Positions 50,917 through 59,772 of a stretch of 64,000 nt of DNA are shown here, piece by piece (positions within the stretch are counted from its first letter, which is position 1; each line of letters begins with the position of its first letter). Below the pieces are notes generated by a model, which saw only the letters and a list, made by a program, of their open reading frames with translations, was not told the DNA's origin and did no database searches. Source of the stretch: Pararhodobacter sp. GTDB taxonomy: Bacteria; Pseudomonadota; Alphaproteobacteria; Rhodobacterales; Rhodobacteraceae. The DNA is taken from positions 2,263,001 through 2,327,000 of the forward strand of contig NZ_JAUCBZ010000015.1 of assembly GCF_034676545.1 (NCBI RefSeq), given 5' to 3'. A program made the position numbers and the translations under genes.

Positions 50917-51891
50917 TCAGCCCAGGCTCATGCTTGCGGCACTCTCGGGCAATTCCTCGCCAAAGCAGCGCTGGTAGAATTCGGCAACCGTCTGGCGCTC
51001 CAGCTCGTCGCATTTGTTCAGGAAGGTCAGCCGGAACGCATACCCGATGTCGCGGAAAATACGCGCGTTCTCGGCCCAGGTGATCACCGTGCGGGGGCTC
51101 ATCACGGTGGAAAGCTGGCCCTTCATGAACGCCGTGCGCGTCAGGTCCGCGACCGTCACCATCTGGCCGATTTCCTTGCGGCCCTTCGCGGTGTTATAGG
51201 TCGGGTTCTTGGCCAGCACGATGGCGCTTTCGGCGTCATGGCTCAGGTAGTTCAGCGTTGCGACCAGCGACCAGCGGTCCATCTGCGCCTGGTTGATCTG
51301 CTGCACCCCGTGATACAGACCCGTCGTATCGCCCAGACCCACGGTGTTGGCGGTGGCGAACAGCCGGAAGCTGGGGTGCGGCGTGATGATCTCGTTCTGG
51401 TCCAGCAGCGTCAGCTTGCCGTCATGCTCCAGCACGCGCTGGATCACGAACATCACATCGGCGCGGCCCGCGTCATATTCGTCGAACACGATGGCGCAGG
51501 GGTTGCGCAGCGCCCAGGGCAGGATGCCCTCGTGGAATTCGGTGACCTGCTTGCCGTCGCGCAGCTTGATCGCGTCCTTGCCGATCAGGTCAATGCGGCT
51601 GATGTGGCTGTCGAGGTTGACGCGCACCGTCGGCCAGTTCAGCCGGGCGGCGACCTGCTCGATATGCGTCGATTTGCCGGTGCCGTGATAGCCTTGGATC
51701 ATCACACGGCGGTTATAGGCAAAGCCCGCCAGAATCGCGAGTGTCGTGTCCGGGTCGAACTTGTAGGTCGGATCGAGCGCAGGCACGCGGTCGGTCTTTT
51801 CGGCGAACCCTTTGACATGCATGTCGGAATCAATGCCGAACACCTCCCGGACAGAGATTTCCTCGGTGGGTTTCGCGTTTTGGTCGGTCAT
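50917..51891 (-). CDS. cobS: Cobaltochelatase subunit CobS (AAA+ ATPase)
   Basis: 324 residues. Walker A IQGYHGTGKST, Walker B AIVFDEYDAG, sensor-like LFATANTVGLGDTTGLYHG. Hexameric AAA+ ATPase partner of CobT, energising cobalt insertion. Start at 51891 (MTDQNAKPTEEIS) matches the family; the frame extends upstream to 52053 with Arg/Pro-rich sequence only. Same strand as cobT. Confidence 0.95.
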   Translation of the reverse strand: MTDQNAKPTEEISVREVFGIDSDMHVKGFAEKTDRVPALDPTYKFDPDTTLAILAGFAYNRRVMIQGYHGTGKSTHIEQVAARLNWPTVRVNLDSHISRIDLIGKDAIKLRDGKQVTEFHEGILPWALRNPCAIVFDEYDAGRADVMFVIQRVLEHDGKLTLLDQNEIITPHPSFRLFATANTVGLGDTTGLYHGVQQINQAQMDRWSLVATLNYLSHDAESAIVLAKNPTYNTAKGRKEIGQMVTVADLTRTAFMKGQLSTVMSPRTVITWAENARIFRDIGYAFRLTFLNKCDELERQTVAEFYQRCFGEELPESAASMSLG

Positions 51892-52107
51892 CAGGTTCGC
51901 CTTTGCATCTGTCACACGCGGGTGAGCGCCCCATGGGCGCACCGGTTTCAAGGATTTGTGGAGCATTCCGCGCGCGCGTGCAAGAGCAGCATCAGGGTTC
52001 TTGCGCGGATCGTGGCATCGCGGCGGGCGGATGGGCGGCTTGTTGCGCCCCAAGGGCGCGCGCGTTAGGGTCGGCGCGAGGGCAAAAACAGGAACGGGTG
52101 AGGCTTT

Positions 52108-53085
52108 ATGAGTGGTCTACTTGCGCTATTGGATGACGTGGCGGGCATCGCCAAAGTGGCGGCGGCCAGTGTCGATGATGTCGTCGGACAGGCCGCCAAA
52201 GCCGGGGCCAAAGCGGCGGGCGCGGTGATCGACGATGCGGCGGTGACGCCGAAATATGTGCAAGGGTTTGCCCCGGCGCGCGAATTGCCGATTGTCGGCA
52301 AGATCGCCTTGGGGTCCATTCGCAGCAAACTGCTGATCCTGCTGCCGGCGGCGCTGCTGCTGACCTCGTTTGCGCCCTGGCTGATCGTGCCCTTGTTGAT
52401 GCTGGGCGGCTCGTATCTGTGTTTCGAGGGCGCGGAAAAGGTCTATCACCTGTTCCGACCCCACGCCCCGCACGCCGATGGCACGCCCCGCGGGCCGGTC
52501 AACCCGCAGCATCTGGAGCGCCAGAAGGTCGCGGGCGCGATCAAGACCGATTTCATCCTCTCGGCCGAGATCATGACCATCGCGCTTGCCGCGCTCCCCG
52601 ATGAGGGGCAGTCGATCTGGATCATTGCCGCCGTGCTGGCGGTGGTGGCAATCGGCATCACGGTGGCGGTGTATGGCTCGGTCGCGCTGATCGTCAAAGC
52701 CGATGACGTGGGGCTATGGTTGGCGCGGGAGGGGTCCGTGGGACTGACCCGCGCATTGGGGCGCGGTGTGGTGATCATCATGCCGGGCTTTCTGAAACTG
52801 TTGCTCATCATCGGCACCGCGGCGATGATCTGGGTCGGCGGCTCGATTGTCGTGCATGGGCTCAAGGATCTGGGCTGGAGCGTGGCTTATGACTGGATTC
52901 ACCACCAGGCCGTCGCCGCGGCGCAGGCAGCGGGCACCGCACAGGGCTTTGTCGAATGGTTCGTGACGGCGTTCTTTGATGGGGTCGTCGGGCTGGTCTA
53001 CGGCCTGGCGCTGATCCCGGTGGTGACCTGGATCATTGATCCGTTGATCCACGCGGTAACGGGCAACAAAGCCGAGGCGCACTGA
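52108..53085 (+). CDS. DUF808-family (YedI-like) membrane protein
   Basis: 325 residues. Characteristic N-terminus SGLLALLDDVAGIAKVAAASVDDVVGQAAKAGAKAAGAVIDDAAVTPKYVQG, a central FEGAEKVYHLFRPH, and five or so membrane helices. Function of the family is unknown. Divergent from cobS; it lies in what is often a cobS to dnaJ neighbourhood, hence the DnaJ-like and bolA genes nearby. Confidence 0.9.
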   Translation: MSGLLALLDDVAGIAKVAAASVDDVVGQAAKAGAKAAGAVIDDAAVTPKYVQGFAPARELPIVGKIALGSIRSKLLILLPAALLLTSFAPWLIVPLLMLGGSYLCFEGAEKVYHLFRPHAPHADGTPRGPVNPQHLERQKVAGAIKTDFILSAEIMTIALAALPDEGQSIWIIAAVLAVVAIGITVAVYGSVALIVKADDVGLWLAREGSVGLTRALGRGVVIIMPGFLKLLLIIGTAAMIWVGGSIVVHGLKDLGWSVAYDWIHHQAVAAAQAAGTAQGFVEWFVTAFFDGVVGLVYGLALIPVVTWIIDPLIHAVTGNKAEAH

Positions 53086-53147
53086 ACGCATTGCCAGAGC
53101 GCGCAACGCGTGCTTGACTAAGCGCCTCACAGACAGGAGAGCGCGGC

Positions 53148-53861
53148 ATGTGCTGGACGATGGGGGTTTCGGCAACGATGGTTGCGCTGGGGGGCGCGGC
53201 GACAGCGGTCAGCATCAAGCGCGGTGATGCCCCGGCGATCCCGGTGACGCTGGGCTATTTTACCGCGATGGAGGCCCTCCAGGTTGCGGGCTATGCGGTG
53301 ATCAACGACTGCTCGTCCCCGGTCAACCAGACCGTGACCATCCTGTCAGTGCTGCATATCGTCTTTCAACCCCTGGTGATCAACGCCTTTGCCATGGAAC
53401 TGGTCGCCAAGCCGGTCAGCGTGCGGATGAAAACGCTGGTCTTCACGCTTTGCGCCTTGTCCTCGATCCTGATGATCTTGCAGCTTTATCCCTTCGAGTG
53501 GGCGGGCAGTTGCGCGCCCGGATCAAACCTGTGTGCGGCGCAACTCTGCACCGTGTCGGGCGATTGGCATCAGGCGTGGGATGTGCCGTTCAACGGGCTG
53601 ATGGTGCCGCTGGAATCGGCGATCGGCACCAATTGGGGTTTCCCGAGTTATATCCTCGTCACCTTCGCGCTGCCGCTTCTGTACGGCGCGTGGCGATTGG
53701 TGCTGTTTCACGCGCTGGCCGGGCCGATCCTGGCCGGGTTGTTGACCAGCAACCCCAACGAAGTGCCCGCCATCTGGTGCCTGTTCTCGATTGCCATCGT
53801 GCTGATTGCGCTGAGCCCGGCGATCCGGCGGCGATTCAGCGTGCCACCCGCCGCCGCCTGA
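53148..53861 (+). CDS. Multi-pass membrane protein of unknown function (DUF5765-like)
   Basis: 237 residues, about six membrane helices. Starts MCWTMGVSATMVALGGAATAVSIKRG, with HIVFQPLVINAFAME and a Cys-rich loop SCAPGSNLCAAQLC between helices that may hold disulfides. I believe this is DUF5765, common in Rhodobacterales, but this is from memory of the pattern. Last codons enter the 17-bp repeat array. Confidence 0.8.
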   Translation: MCWTMGVSATMVALGGAATAVSIKRGDAPAIPVTLGYFTAMEALQVAGYAVINDCSSPVNQTVTILSVLHIVFQPLVINAFAMELVAKPVSVRMKTLVFTLCALSSILMILQLYPFEWAGSCAPGSNLCAAQLCTVSGDWHQAWDVPFNGLMVPLESAIGTNWGFPSYILVTFALPLLYGAWRLVLFHALAGPILAGLLTSNPNEVPAIWCLFSIAIVLIALSPAIRRRFSVPPAAA

Positions 53862-53941
53862 ACCGGACACGGGCCTGAGCCGGACACGGGCCTGAACCGG
53901 ACACGGGCCTGAACCGGACACGGGCCTGAACCGGACACGGG
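53857..53941 (+). repeat. 17-bp tandem array, five units
   Basis: CCTGAACCGGACACGGG repeated at 53857, 53874 (one G for A), 53891, 53908 and 53925. It begins in the last codons of the membrane-protein gene and ends 52 bases before the stop of the convergent DnaJ-like gene. The period is not a multiple of three. Confidence 0.95.
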
Positions 53942-53993
53942 CGGCCCTGAGGATCAGCGCCACCCGTATTGCGGCCACGATCACGCGCGCGGC

Positions 53994-54642
53994 TCAGGCC
54001 CCGTCGCGGAAATTGCGCGATTCCTTGATCTGATCCCAGGCCCAGACCACCTCTTGCAGGCGCTCCTCGTCGGCGCGGTTGCCGCCGTTCAGGTCCGGGT
54101 GCAGGTCTTTGACCAACCCTTTGTATTGCTTGCGAATCTCGGTGCGTGACCAGGTGTCTCGCGCGTCCAGGACCTCCAGCGCCTTGCGTTCGGCCAGGGG
54201 GCAGGCGGCGGGTGACGGTGCCACCCGGGCGGGCGTGTTCCGGGCGGCGCTGCGTGGCTTTGTCGCCCAACACCTGATGCGGGTCGTCGATGCCGTGGCG
54301 CGCCCAGCCCTTGGCCTCGCGCGCCTTGCTGCCAAAGGGCTGCGCGGTCTTTCCCCAGACGCGGTCCTGTTCCATCGTGGCTTGCGTCTCGGCCTCGGTC
54401 TGGCCGTCAAAGAAATTCCACTTCAGGTTGTATTCGCGGACATGCTCTTTGCAAAACCACAGATAGTCGTCCAGTTGATCGCGGGCGCGCGGCGCGCGAT
54501 ATTGCCCGGTCTCCTCGCAGCCCGGATGCTGGCACTGCTTGGCCGAGGTTTCCACAGCGCCGGACAAGCCGCGACGACCGCGGGATTTCTTTTTCTTGTC
54601 GGTCGACGCTCGCATGTCGAAGTTGAAAGGATCGCGGGCCAT
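53994..54642 (-). CDS. DnaJ-like protein with C-terminal J domain, frameshifted
   Basis: The intended product is about 215 residues. N-terminus MARDPFNFDMRASTDKKKK, a Cys/His-containing segment (CQHPGCEETGQYRAP and WFCKEHVREYNLKWNFF), then a C-terminal J domain with KDLHPDLNGG (HPD intact) and LQEVVWAWDQIKESRNF. A run of five G at 54197-54201 (one too many) breaks the frame between VTRRLP and LAERKALEVLDARDTW. J-domain proteins recruit DnaK/Hsp70. Divergent from bolA, as in many relatives. Confidence 0.88.
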
Positions 54643-54757
54643 GGGACTCCTGCAGTGCTAAGTGTGCTTCGATCGCGGGCGGGGCCATTTGGCCCCTTGC
54701 GAGTCGGAGGCGTGAGTTTAAATGTTCCAAGAGGCAAATGAAAAGGGCCAGTTGTAC

Positions 54758-55027
54758 ATGAATGACGACATCCGCGTGAGCGACCAGATTGAAACCCGTC
54801 TCCGGGCGGCGTTTACACCACGATCCTTGCACATCGAGGACGAAAGCGAATCCCACCGGGGCCACGCGGGCTATCGAGACGGCGGGCAAAGCCATTTCCA
54901 TGTGGCTCTGGATGCCCCGGAACTGGACGCATTGTCACGCGTGGCGCGCCATCGGGCGGTTCACAAGGCAATCGGCGATGATCTTGTCGCCCAGATCCAC
55001 GCGCTACGCCTGACATTGGGGTCATAG
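54758..55027 (+). CDS. bolA: BolA family protein
   Basis: 89 residues. BolA fold features: IETRLRAAFTPRSLHIEDESESHRGHAG, GQSHFHVALDAPELDALSRVARHRAVHKAIGDDLVAQIHALRLTL. BolA proteins with a monothiol glutaredoxin handle [2Fe-2S] clusters, and they influence envelope and stress responses. The ATG at 54758 gives the usual length. Confidence 0.93.
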   Translation: MNDDIRVSDQIETRLRAAFTPRSLHIEDESESHRGHAGYRDGGQSHFHVALDAPELDALSRVARHRAVHKAIGDDLVAQIHALRLTLGS

Positions 55028-55080
55028 CGCCGGAAATCAAGGCCGGGCGCGGGCGGTCAGTCGGGCGGTCAGGCGGGCGG

Positions 55081-55662
55081 TCAGTCGGCGTCGTCGTCGG
55101 ATTTTGACGCGCGGGGCCGCAAGATCGGCTCGGGGCGCGAGGCCATGTCGGGGCGATTCAGCGGGCTCGCGCGAAACAGCGGCTCTTGGCGGCTGGGTTG
55201 CGGGCGGCGCACTGGCGGGGGTTCGGGCGTCGGCTGGGGGTCCGGCTCTGGCGCGACATGTCGGCGGGCGGGCTCGGCGCGAAGCGGGGTCGCGTGACGC
55301 TGTGTTTCAGCGCGTGGCGCGTCATACTGGGGGTCGTCGTACCCGGGGTCGTCATAGGCGCTCGTGTCATCCTGATACGGTGCCTCTGCCTCCTGCGCCG
55401 CGGCCAGCGCGGCCCCCGCGTCGGGGCGCAGGCCGCCGACGGGCCGGGCAAACACCATGACCGTCTGAACCGATGTCTTGACCCGCCCCAAAATCGAGCG
55501 TTCCTCGCAGGTCAGGGACTCGGTGCGCTGGAACTGCCATCCACCGGCGGCTTCGGCGTTGATACACTCGGCCAGAGCATGCGAAAACCGCTGGGCCGTG
55601 GACTTGAGTCCTTTGGCCTTGGCCGCGTGGACCGGGGCGGGGACGACTTTGTATTCGTACAT
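55081..55662 (-). CDS. DUF4177-domain protein with disordered tail
   Basis: 193 residues. N-terminal about 75 residues carry a DUF4177 domain (MYEYKVVPAPVHAAKAKG... GGWQFQRTESLTCEERSILGR... TVMVFAR). The remaining 115 are Pro/Asp/Arg-rich and likely disordered. No signal peptide. Function unknown. Convergent with bolA. Confidence 0.8.
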   Translation of the reverse strand: MYEYKVVPAPVHAAKAKGLKSTAQRFSHALAECINAEAAGGWQFQRTESLTCEERSILGRVKTSVQTVMVFARPVGGLRPDAGAALAAAQEAEAPYQDDTSAYDDPGYDDPQYDAPRAETQRHATPLRAEPARRHVAPEPDPQPTPEPPPVRRPQPSRQEPLFRASPLNRPDMASRPEPILRPRASKSDDDAD

Positions 55663-55842
55663 CTTGGATTTCCGACGCTTGTTTTACAGGCCTTTTGCGG
55701 CAATTTCCACCATATTGCAAGCCACCGCCCATCGGACCGGCTGTCATCCGCCGCGCCGTTTTCCTGACCCACGAGCTTTTGATTGATCGGAGCCGGAACA
55801 CGATGCTAGCCTAGATGCATGTATTTTTATGGAGGACCCATA

Positions 55843-56406
55843 ATGCTGAATTTTCGAACTTTGGCGACGGCCTCGGCCCTGGGCACATTTCTGGCATTTC
55901 CCGCCGTGTCGCAGGTCGCCTTGGGCGGCATGATTACGGGCAGTGATTTTGACCGGGTCATGGAGATCGCCGGCAGCTATGGACCCGTGGAGCGCCGGAC
56001 CGACGAGGTCGGCGACTGGATTCGCGGCGAAATGGGCGGCACGGTCTATACCATCACCTTCCTGAATTGCGACGACAATGACCAGAACTGCACCTCGCTG
56101 CAATTTCGGGCGTGGTGGAACTCCAATGGCAATTACACCGCCGATCATATGAACCAGTGGAACCGGGATCGTCGGTTTTCCGATGCCTATCTCGACTCGC
56201 GCAACAACCCGACGATCGAGTTTGACGTGAACCTGGCCGGCGGCGTCACCGCGGTCAATTTCGATGACACGGTGCAGTGGTGGCAGGCGGTCCTGCGCCA
56301 GTTTCAGGATATGGTGATCGACCCGGTCTCGCGCGGCCAGCCGCCCGTGACCTCGTCAACACCCGTGCCCGAAATGCCGCCGGTCCAGACCCCGCCGAGC
56401 AAGTGA
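55843..56406 (+). CDS. Secreted YbjN-like protein
   Basis: 187 residues. Signal peptide (NFRTLATASALGTFLAFPAVSQ), then a YbjN/T3SS-chaperone-like fold: GSDFDRVMEIAGSYGPVERRTDEVGDWIRGEMGG, TITFLNCDDNDQNCTSLQFRAWW and FDVNLAGGVTAVNFDDTVQWWQAVLRQF. GGAGGA lies six bases from the ATG at 55843. C-terminus is Pro-rich. Function unknown. Confidence 0.78.
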   Translation: MLNFRTLATASALGTFLAFPAVSQVALGGMITGSDFDRVMEIAGSYGPVERRTDEVGDWIRGEMGGTVYTITFLNCDDNDQNCTSLQFRAWWNSNGNYTADHMNQWNRDRRFSDAYLDSRNNPTIEFDVNLAGGVTAVNFDDTVQWWQAVLRQFQDMVIDPVSRGQPPVTSSTPVPEMPPVQTPPSK

Positions 56407-56423
56407 GCGCGCGGCGATCCGGC

Positions 56424-57005
56424 TCAGCCCTCGCATTGGGGCAGAGCGCGGGTGAACTCGGCGACCTCGCGGCGTTTCGCGGGGTCGCGCATCGGCGGCC
56501 AGTCTGCGGCGATGCCGCCCCGGCCCGCGGCCACGACCCCGTCACGGGTGACCGCCGAGGTGGCGATGCGCACCGCGCAGGCCAGATTGGCCGCGCCGTT
56601 GAACAACCCGGCTTCCGGCAGGCTGCAATCGTGATGCTGCGCCGTCTGCGGCGAGATCTGCAACAAGCCCCGATACCGCCCGCCACCGCCCGAGGCGCGT
56701 GGGTTCCAGGTGCTCTCGAACCGGGCGAGGCCCGAGAAGAACGCGACATAGAACGCCGCGCGCTCGTCTTCCGAGGCATCCGCATAGCCCGGACACCACG
56801 TCTGAATATCTTCCGGCGTCAACGCCAGCATCTCGGCGCCATCGGTGCGCAGTGCCTGCATCATGGCGCTGTTCCACAGATCCGCCTCGGGGCGATGGTC
56901 CCAGCGGGCTGCCACCTCCATGTCATTGGTCGTGGCGTTGATCTGGGATGAACAGGCGGACAGGGCAGCAATCGACAGGATTGCGAAGATCGAAGCAGGG
57001 CGCAT
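56424..57005 (-). CDS. Lytic-transglycosylase-like lipoprotein
   Basis: 193 residues. Lipobox LSAC near residue 18, so anchored by lipid. SLT-type fold with catalytic Glu in GLARFESTWNP, RYRGLLQISPQTAQ and AANLACAVRIAT. Would cleave peptidoglycan glycans. Two Cys pairs (WCPGY, DCSLP and LACAV) suggest disulfides. Confidence 0.85.
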   Translation of the reverse strand: MRPASIFAILSIAALSACSSQINATTNDMEVAARWDHRPEADLWNSAMMQALRTDGAEMLALTPEDIQTWCPGYADASEDERAAFYVAFFSGLARFESTWNPRASGGGGRYRGLLQISPQTAQHHDCSLPEAGLFNGAANLACAVRIATSAVTRDGVVAAGRGGIAADWPPMRDPAKRREVAEFTRALPQCEG

Positions 57006-57178
57006 GAGGGCTCACTCTGGTTTGCTTCACGTTCCTTGACTGCGCACACCGATTCGCGCAAGCGACGCCAGCCTGTGCCCGGTTGCCGTGCGCGGAAAGC
57101 CGCCGCGCGGAAAACCGCTTCCCTCTTTGGGCGAGTCACACTAGAAACGGGCGCAAATCTTGATAGGAAGCTTACTCC

Positions 57179-58688
57179 ATGCTCGATCTCAGCTTTGAAG
57201 CCCCCAAGCCCAAAGTGTTCTCCGGTGCCACGGGCGACTGGGAACTGGTCATCGGGATGGAAATCCACGCGCAGGTCGCCTCCAGGGCCAAGCTGTTTTC
57301 CGGCGCCTCCACCACCTTCGGCGCGGAACCCAATTCCAACGTCGCCTTTGTCGATGCCGCGATGCCCGGCATGTTGCCGGTGGTCAATGAGTTCTGCATC
57401 GAACAGGCGGTGCGCACCGGCTTGGGCCTCAAGGCGGTGATCAACCTGACCTCGGCCTTTGACCGCAAGAACTACTTTTATCCCGACCTGCCGCAGGGCT
57501 ACCAGATTTCGCAGCTTTATCACCCGCTGGTCGGTGAGGGCGAGGTGCTGGTCGAACTGGGCAACGGCACGGCCCGCAGCGTGCGCATCGAACGTATCCA
57601 CGTCGAGCAGGACGCGGGCAAATCGAATTCATGACATGGACCCGACCATGTCTTTCGTTGACCTCAACCGCACCGGCGTCGCGCTGATGGAGATCGTCAG
57701 CCGCCCCGATATCCGCAGCCCCGAAGAAGCCGCCGCCTATGTCGTGAAAATCCGCCAGATCCTGCGCTATCTGGGCACCTGCGACGGCAACATGCAAAAC
57801 GGCAACCTGCGCGCCGATGTCAACGTCTCGGTCTGCCGCCCCGGCCAATACGAGAAATATCAGGCGACGCAGGATTTCAGCCACCTCGGCACGCGCTGCG
57901 AGATCAAGAACATGAACTCCATGCGCTTCATCCAGCAGGCCATCGACGTCGAGGCGCGCCGCCAGATTGCCATCATCGAGGATGGTGGCAGCGTGACGCA
58001 GGAGACCCGGCTTTTCGACCCCGACAAGGGCGAAACCCGCTCCATGCGCTCCAAGGAAGAGGCGCATGACTACCGCTATTTCCCGTGCCCCGATTTGCTG
58101 CCGCTGGAAATCGAGCAGGCCTGGGTCGATGCCATCGCCGCCTCGATGCCGGAACTGCCAGACGCCAAGAAAGCGCGCTTCATCAAGGACTTCGGCCTGA
58201 CCGACTATGACGCCTCGGTGCTGACCGCCGATGTCGAACTGGCGCAATATTACGAGGATTCGGTCGGTGGCGGTGACGGCAAACGCGCCGCCAACTGGGT
58301 GATCAACGAGGTTCTGGGCCGCGCCAACAAGCTTGAAGTCACCCCGCGCGAGATCGTCGCCCCCTCGGCCAATGCCGCCATTCTGGCGATGATCGCCTCC
58401 GAGGAAATCAGCTCGAAAATCGCCAAGGATGTGCTGGAAATCCACATCGAGACCAAAGAGGACCCGGCCCATATCGTCGAATCCCGTGGCATGAAGCAGG
58501 TCACCGATACCGGCGCCATCGAGGCCGCCGTGGACGAGATCATCGCCGCCAACCCGGCGCAGGTCGAAAAGGCCAAGCAGAACCCGAAACTGGCGGGCTG
58601 GTTTGTCGGTCAGACCATGAAAGCGACCGGCGGCAAGGCCAATCCGGCGGCGGTCAACGCGTTGGTCGCGGCAAAGCTCGGGTTGTAA
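57179..58688 (+). CDS. gatB: Asp-tRNA(Asn)/Glu-tRNA(Gln) amidotransferase subunit B, frameshifted
   Basis: The intended product is about 502 residues. N-terminal part: WELVIGMEIHAQVASRAKLFSG, FDRKNYFYPDLPQGYQISQ. Then HVEQDAGKS is followed in the next frame by HDMDPTMSFVDLNRTGVALMEIVSRPD, a perfect family continuation, and a YqeY/GatB C-terminal domain. Removing one A at 57626/57627 (TCGAATTCAT to TCGATTCAT) restores GKSIHDMD. It amidates misacylated Glu-tRNA(Gln) or Asp-tRNA(Asn) with GatA and GatC. The gene is normally essential, so the break is probably a sequence error. AGGAAG precedes the ATG. Confidence 0.95.
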
Positions 58689-58728
58689 TCCGGCGCCACC
58701 CGCGCCCCCCCCCTTCGTGAGGTTGCCA

Positions 58729-59658
58729 ATGTCTGACACGACAACGATCTTGCTGCATTTGGGGACGCATAAAACCGGCTCCACGTCGTTGCAGCGCAAT
58801 TTTGCAAAGCACCGGTGGGTGCTGCGCAAGCATGGGTTGCGGTATGTGGGGACAGACCAGCCCTATCCGAACCTTTATTCCGCGTTCATGCCCGATCCGA
58901 TGAAATTCGTCTGGAACCGGGTCTCGGGGTTGAGCCGCGAACAGATCATGGCGCGCGATGCCAAGTCGATGGCCGAACTCGAGGCGGTGCTGGCCAAGAA
59001 CACCGACCCATTGGTGGTTATCTCAAGCGAATATCTGGCGATGCTTCCCGCCGAGGGGCTGCGCGCGATGCGGGATCGTTTCGCGCCCTATGGGCGGGTC
59101 GAGGCGGTCTATGCCTACCGCGAATTGCACAGTTGGATTTCATCGGACACGCAGCAGATGGCCAAGATCGGGGTCGCCAAACGGCGCACGCCGGTCAACG
59201 AGGCGCTCAGGCGGATCTCGGATTTCCCCGTCAAGATTGTCGAGGTGTTCGGCCGCGACGCCACGCATTTCCTGCGCTTCGAGGATGCCAAGGAGATCGG
59301 CATTTGCACGCATTTCCTGCAAACCTTCGGGTTGCCGGGGTTTCCCGAGATGGGTCTTGAGGAAAGCCGTGAAAACCTATCGCTGTCGGGCCCGGCGGTC
59401 GAGGCGCTTTTCGTCTATAACCGTGAGCACCCGTTGGAGGGTGGCACCCGCGACCCGGTCGAGGTTGCGCGGCTCAGGGCATTGCCGGGGCCGCGCTATG
59501 TCGCCAATGCCTTCGGTCCGCGCCATATCGAGAATTATGCCCAAGCCTGGAAGGTGGCGACCGAGTTGGGCCTGCGCCTGGCACCGCCGGAAACGCTGGC
59601 AAGATTGCCGGCGTGGCAAATCTGGCGCTCGCGGCTCAAGCGGGCGCTTCGCCTGTAG
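58729..59658 (+). CDS. Sulfotransferase-like P-loop protein
   Basis: 309 residues. N-terminal HLGTHKTGSTSLQRNF is the 5'-phosphosulfate-binding loop of PAPS sulfotransferases, and VISSEYLAML resembles the 3'-phosphate site region. C-terminus is Arg/Leu-rich. No signal peptide. Acceptor unknown; could modify a surface glycan. The ATG at 58729 follows a C9 tract by about 16 bases. Confidence 0.8.
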   Translation: MSDTTTILLHLGTHKTGSTSLQRNFAKHRWVLRKHGLRYVGTDQPYPNLYSAFMPDPMKFVWNRVSGLSREQIMARDAKSMAELEAVLAKNTDPLVVISSEYLAMLPAEGLRAMRDRFAPYGRVEAVYAYRELHSWISSDTQQMAKIGVAKRRTPVNEALRRISDFPVKIVEVFGRDATHFLRFEDAKEIGICTHFLQTFGLPGFPEMGLEESRENLSLSGPAVEALFVYNREHPLEGGTRDPVEVARLRALPGPRYVANAFGPRHIENYAQAWKVATELGLRLAPPETLARLPAWQIWRSRLKRALRL

Positions 59659-59690
59659 CCTCTGGTGTTCGCGTCAGGGGGGCGGAACTC

Positions 59691-59766
59691 TTGCCAAAAG
59701 GTTAACGCTGCACCTCAAGCCATTGAAATCATGGGTCTCACGGTCTGTCCCACGGGGGGACACAGG
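59691..59766 (-). repeat. Dispersed intergenic repeat, copy B
   Basis: Minus-strand copy of the element at 7563-7638: starts TGTGTCCCCCCGTGGGACA and ends GTGCAGCGTTAAC plus CTTTTGGCAA. It lies just after the LOG gene's stop (minus strand) and 32 bases after the sulfotransferase stop. Confidence 0.75.
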
Positions 59767-59772
59767 GGCGTC

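Noticed and set aside
53857..53941. CRISPR-like short repeats
   Set aside because: 17-bp units without spacers; a plain tandem repeat.
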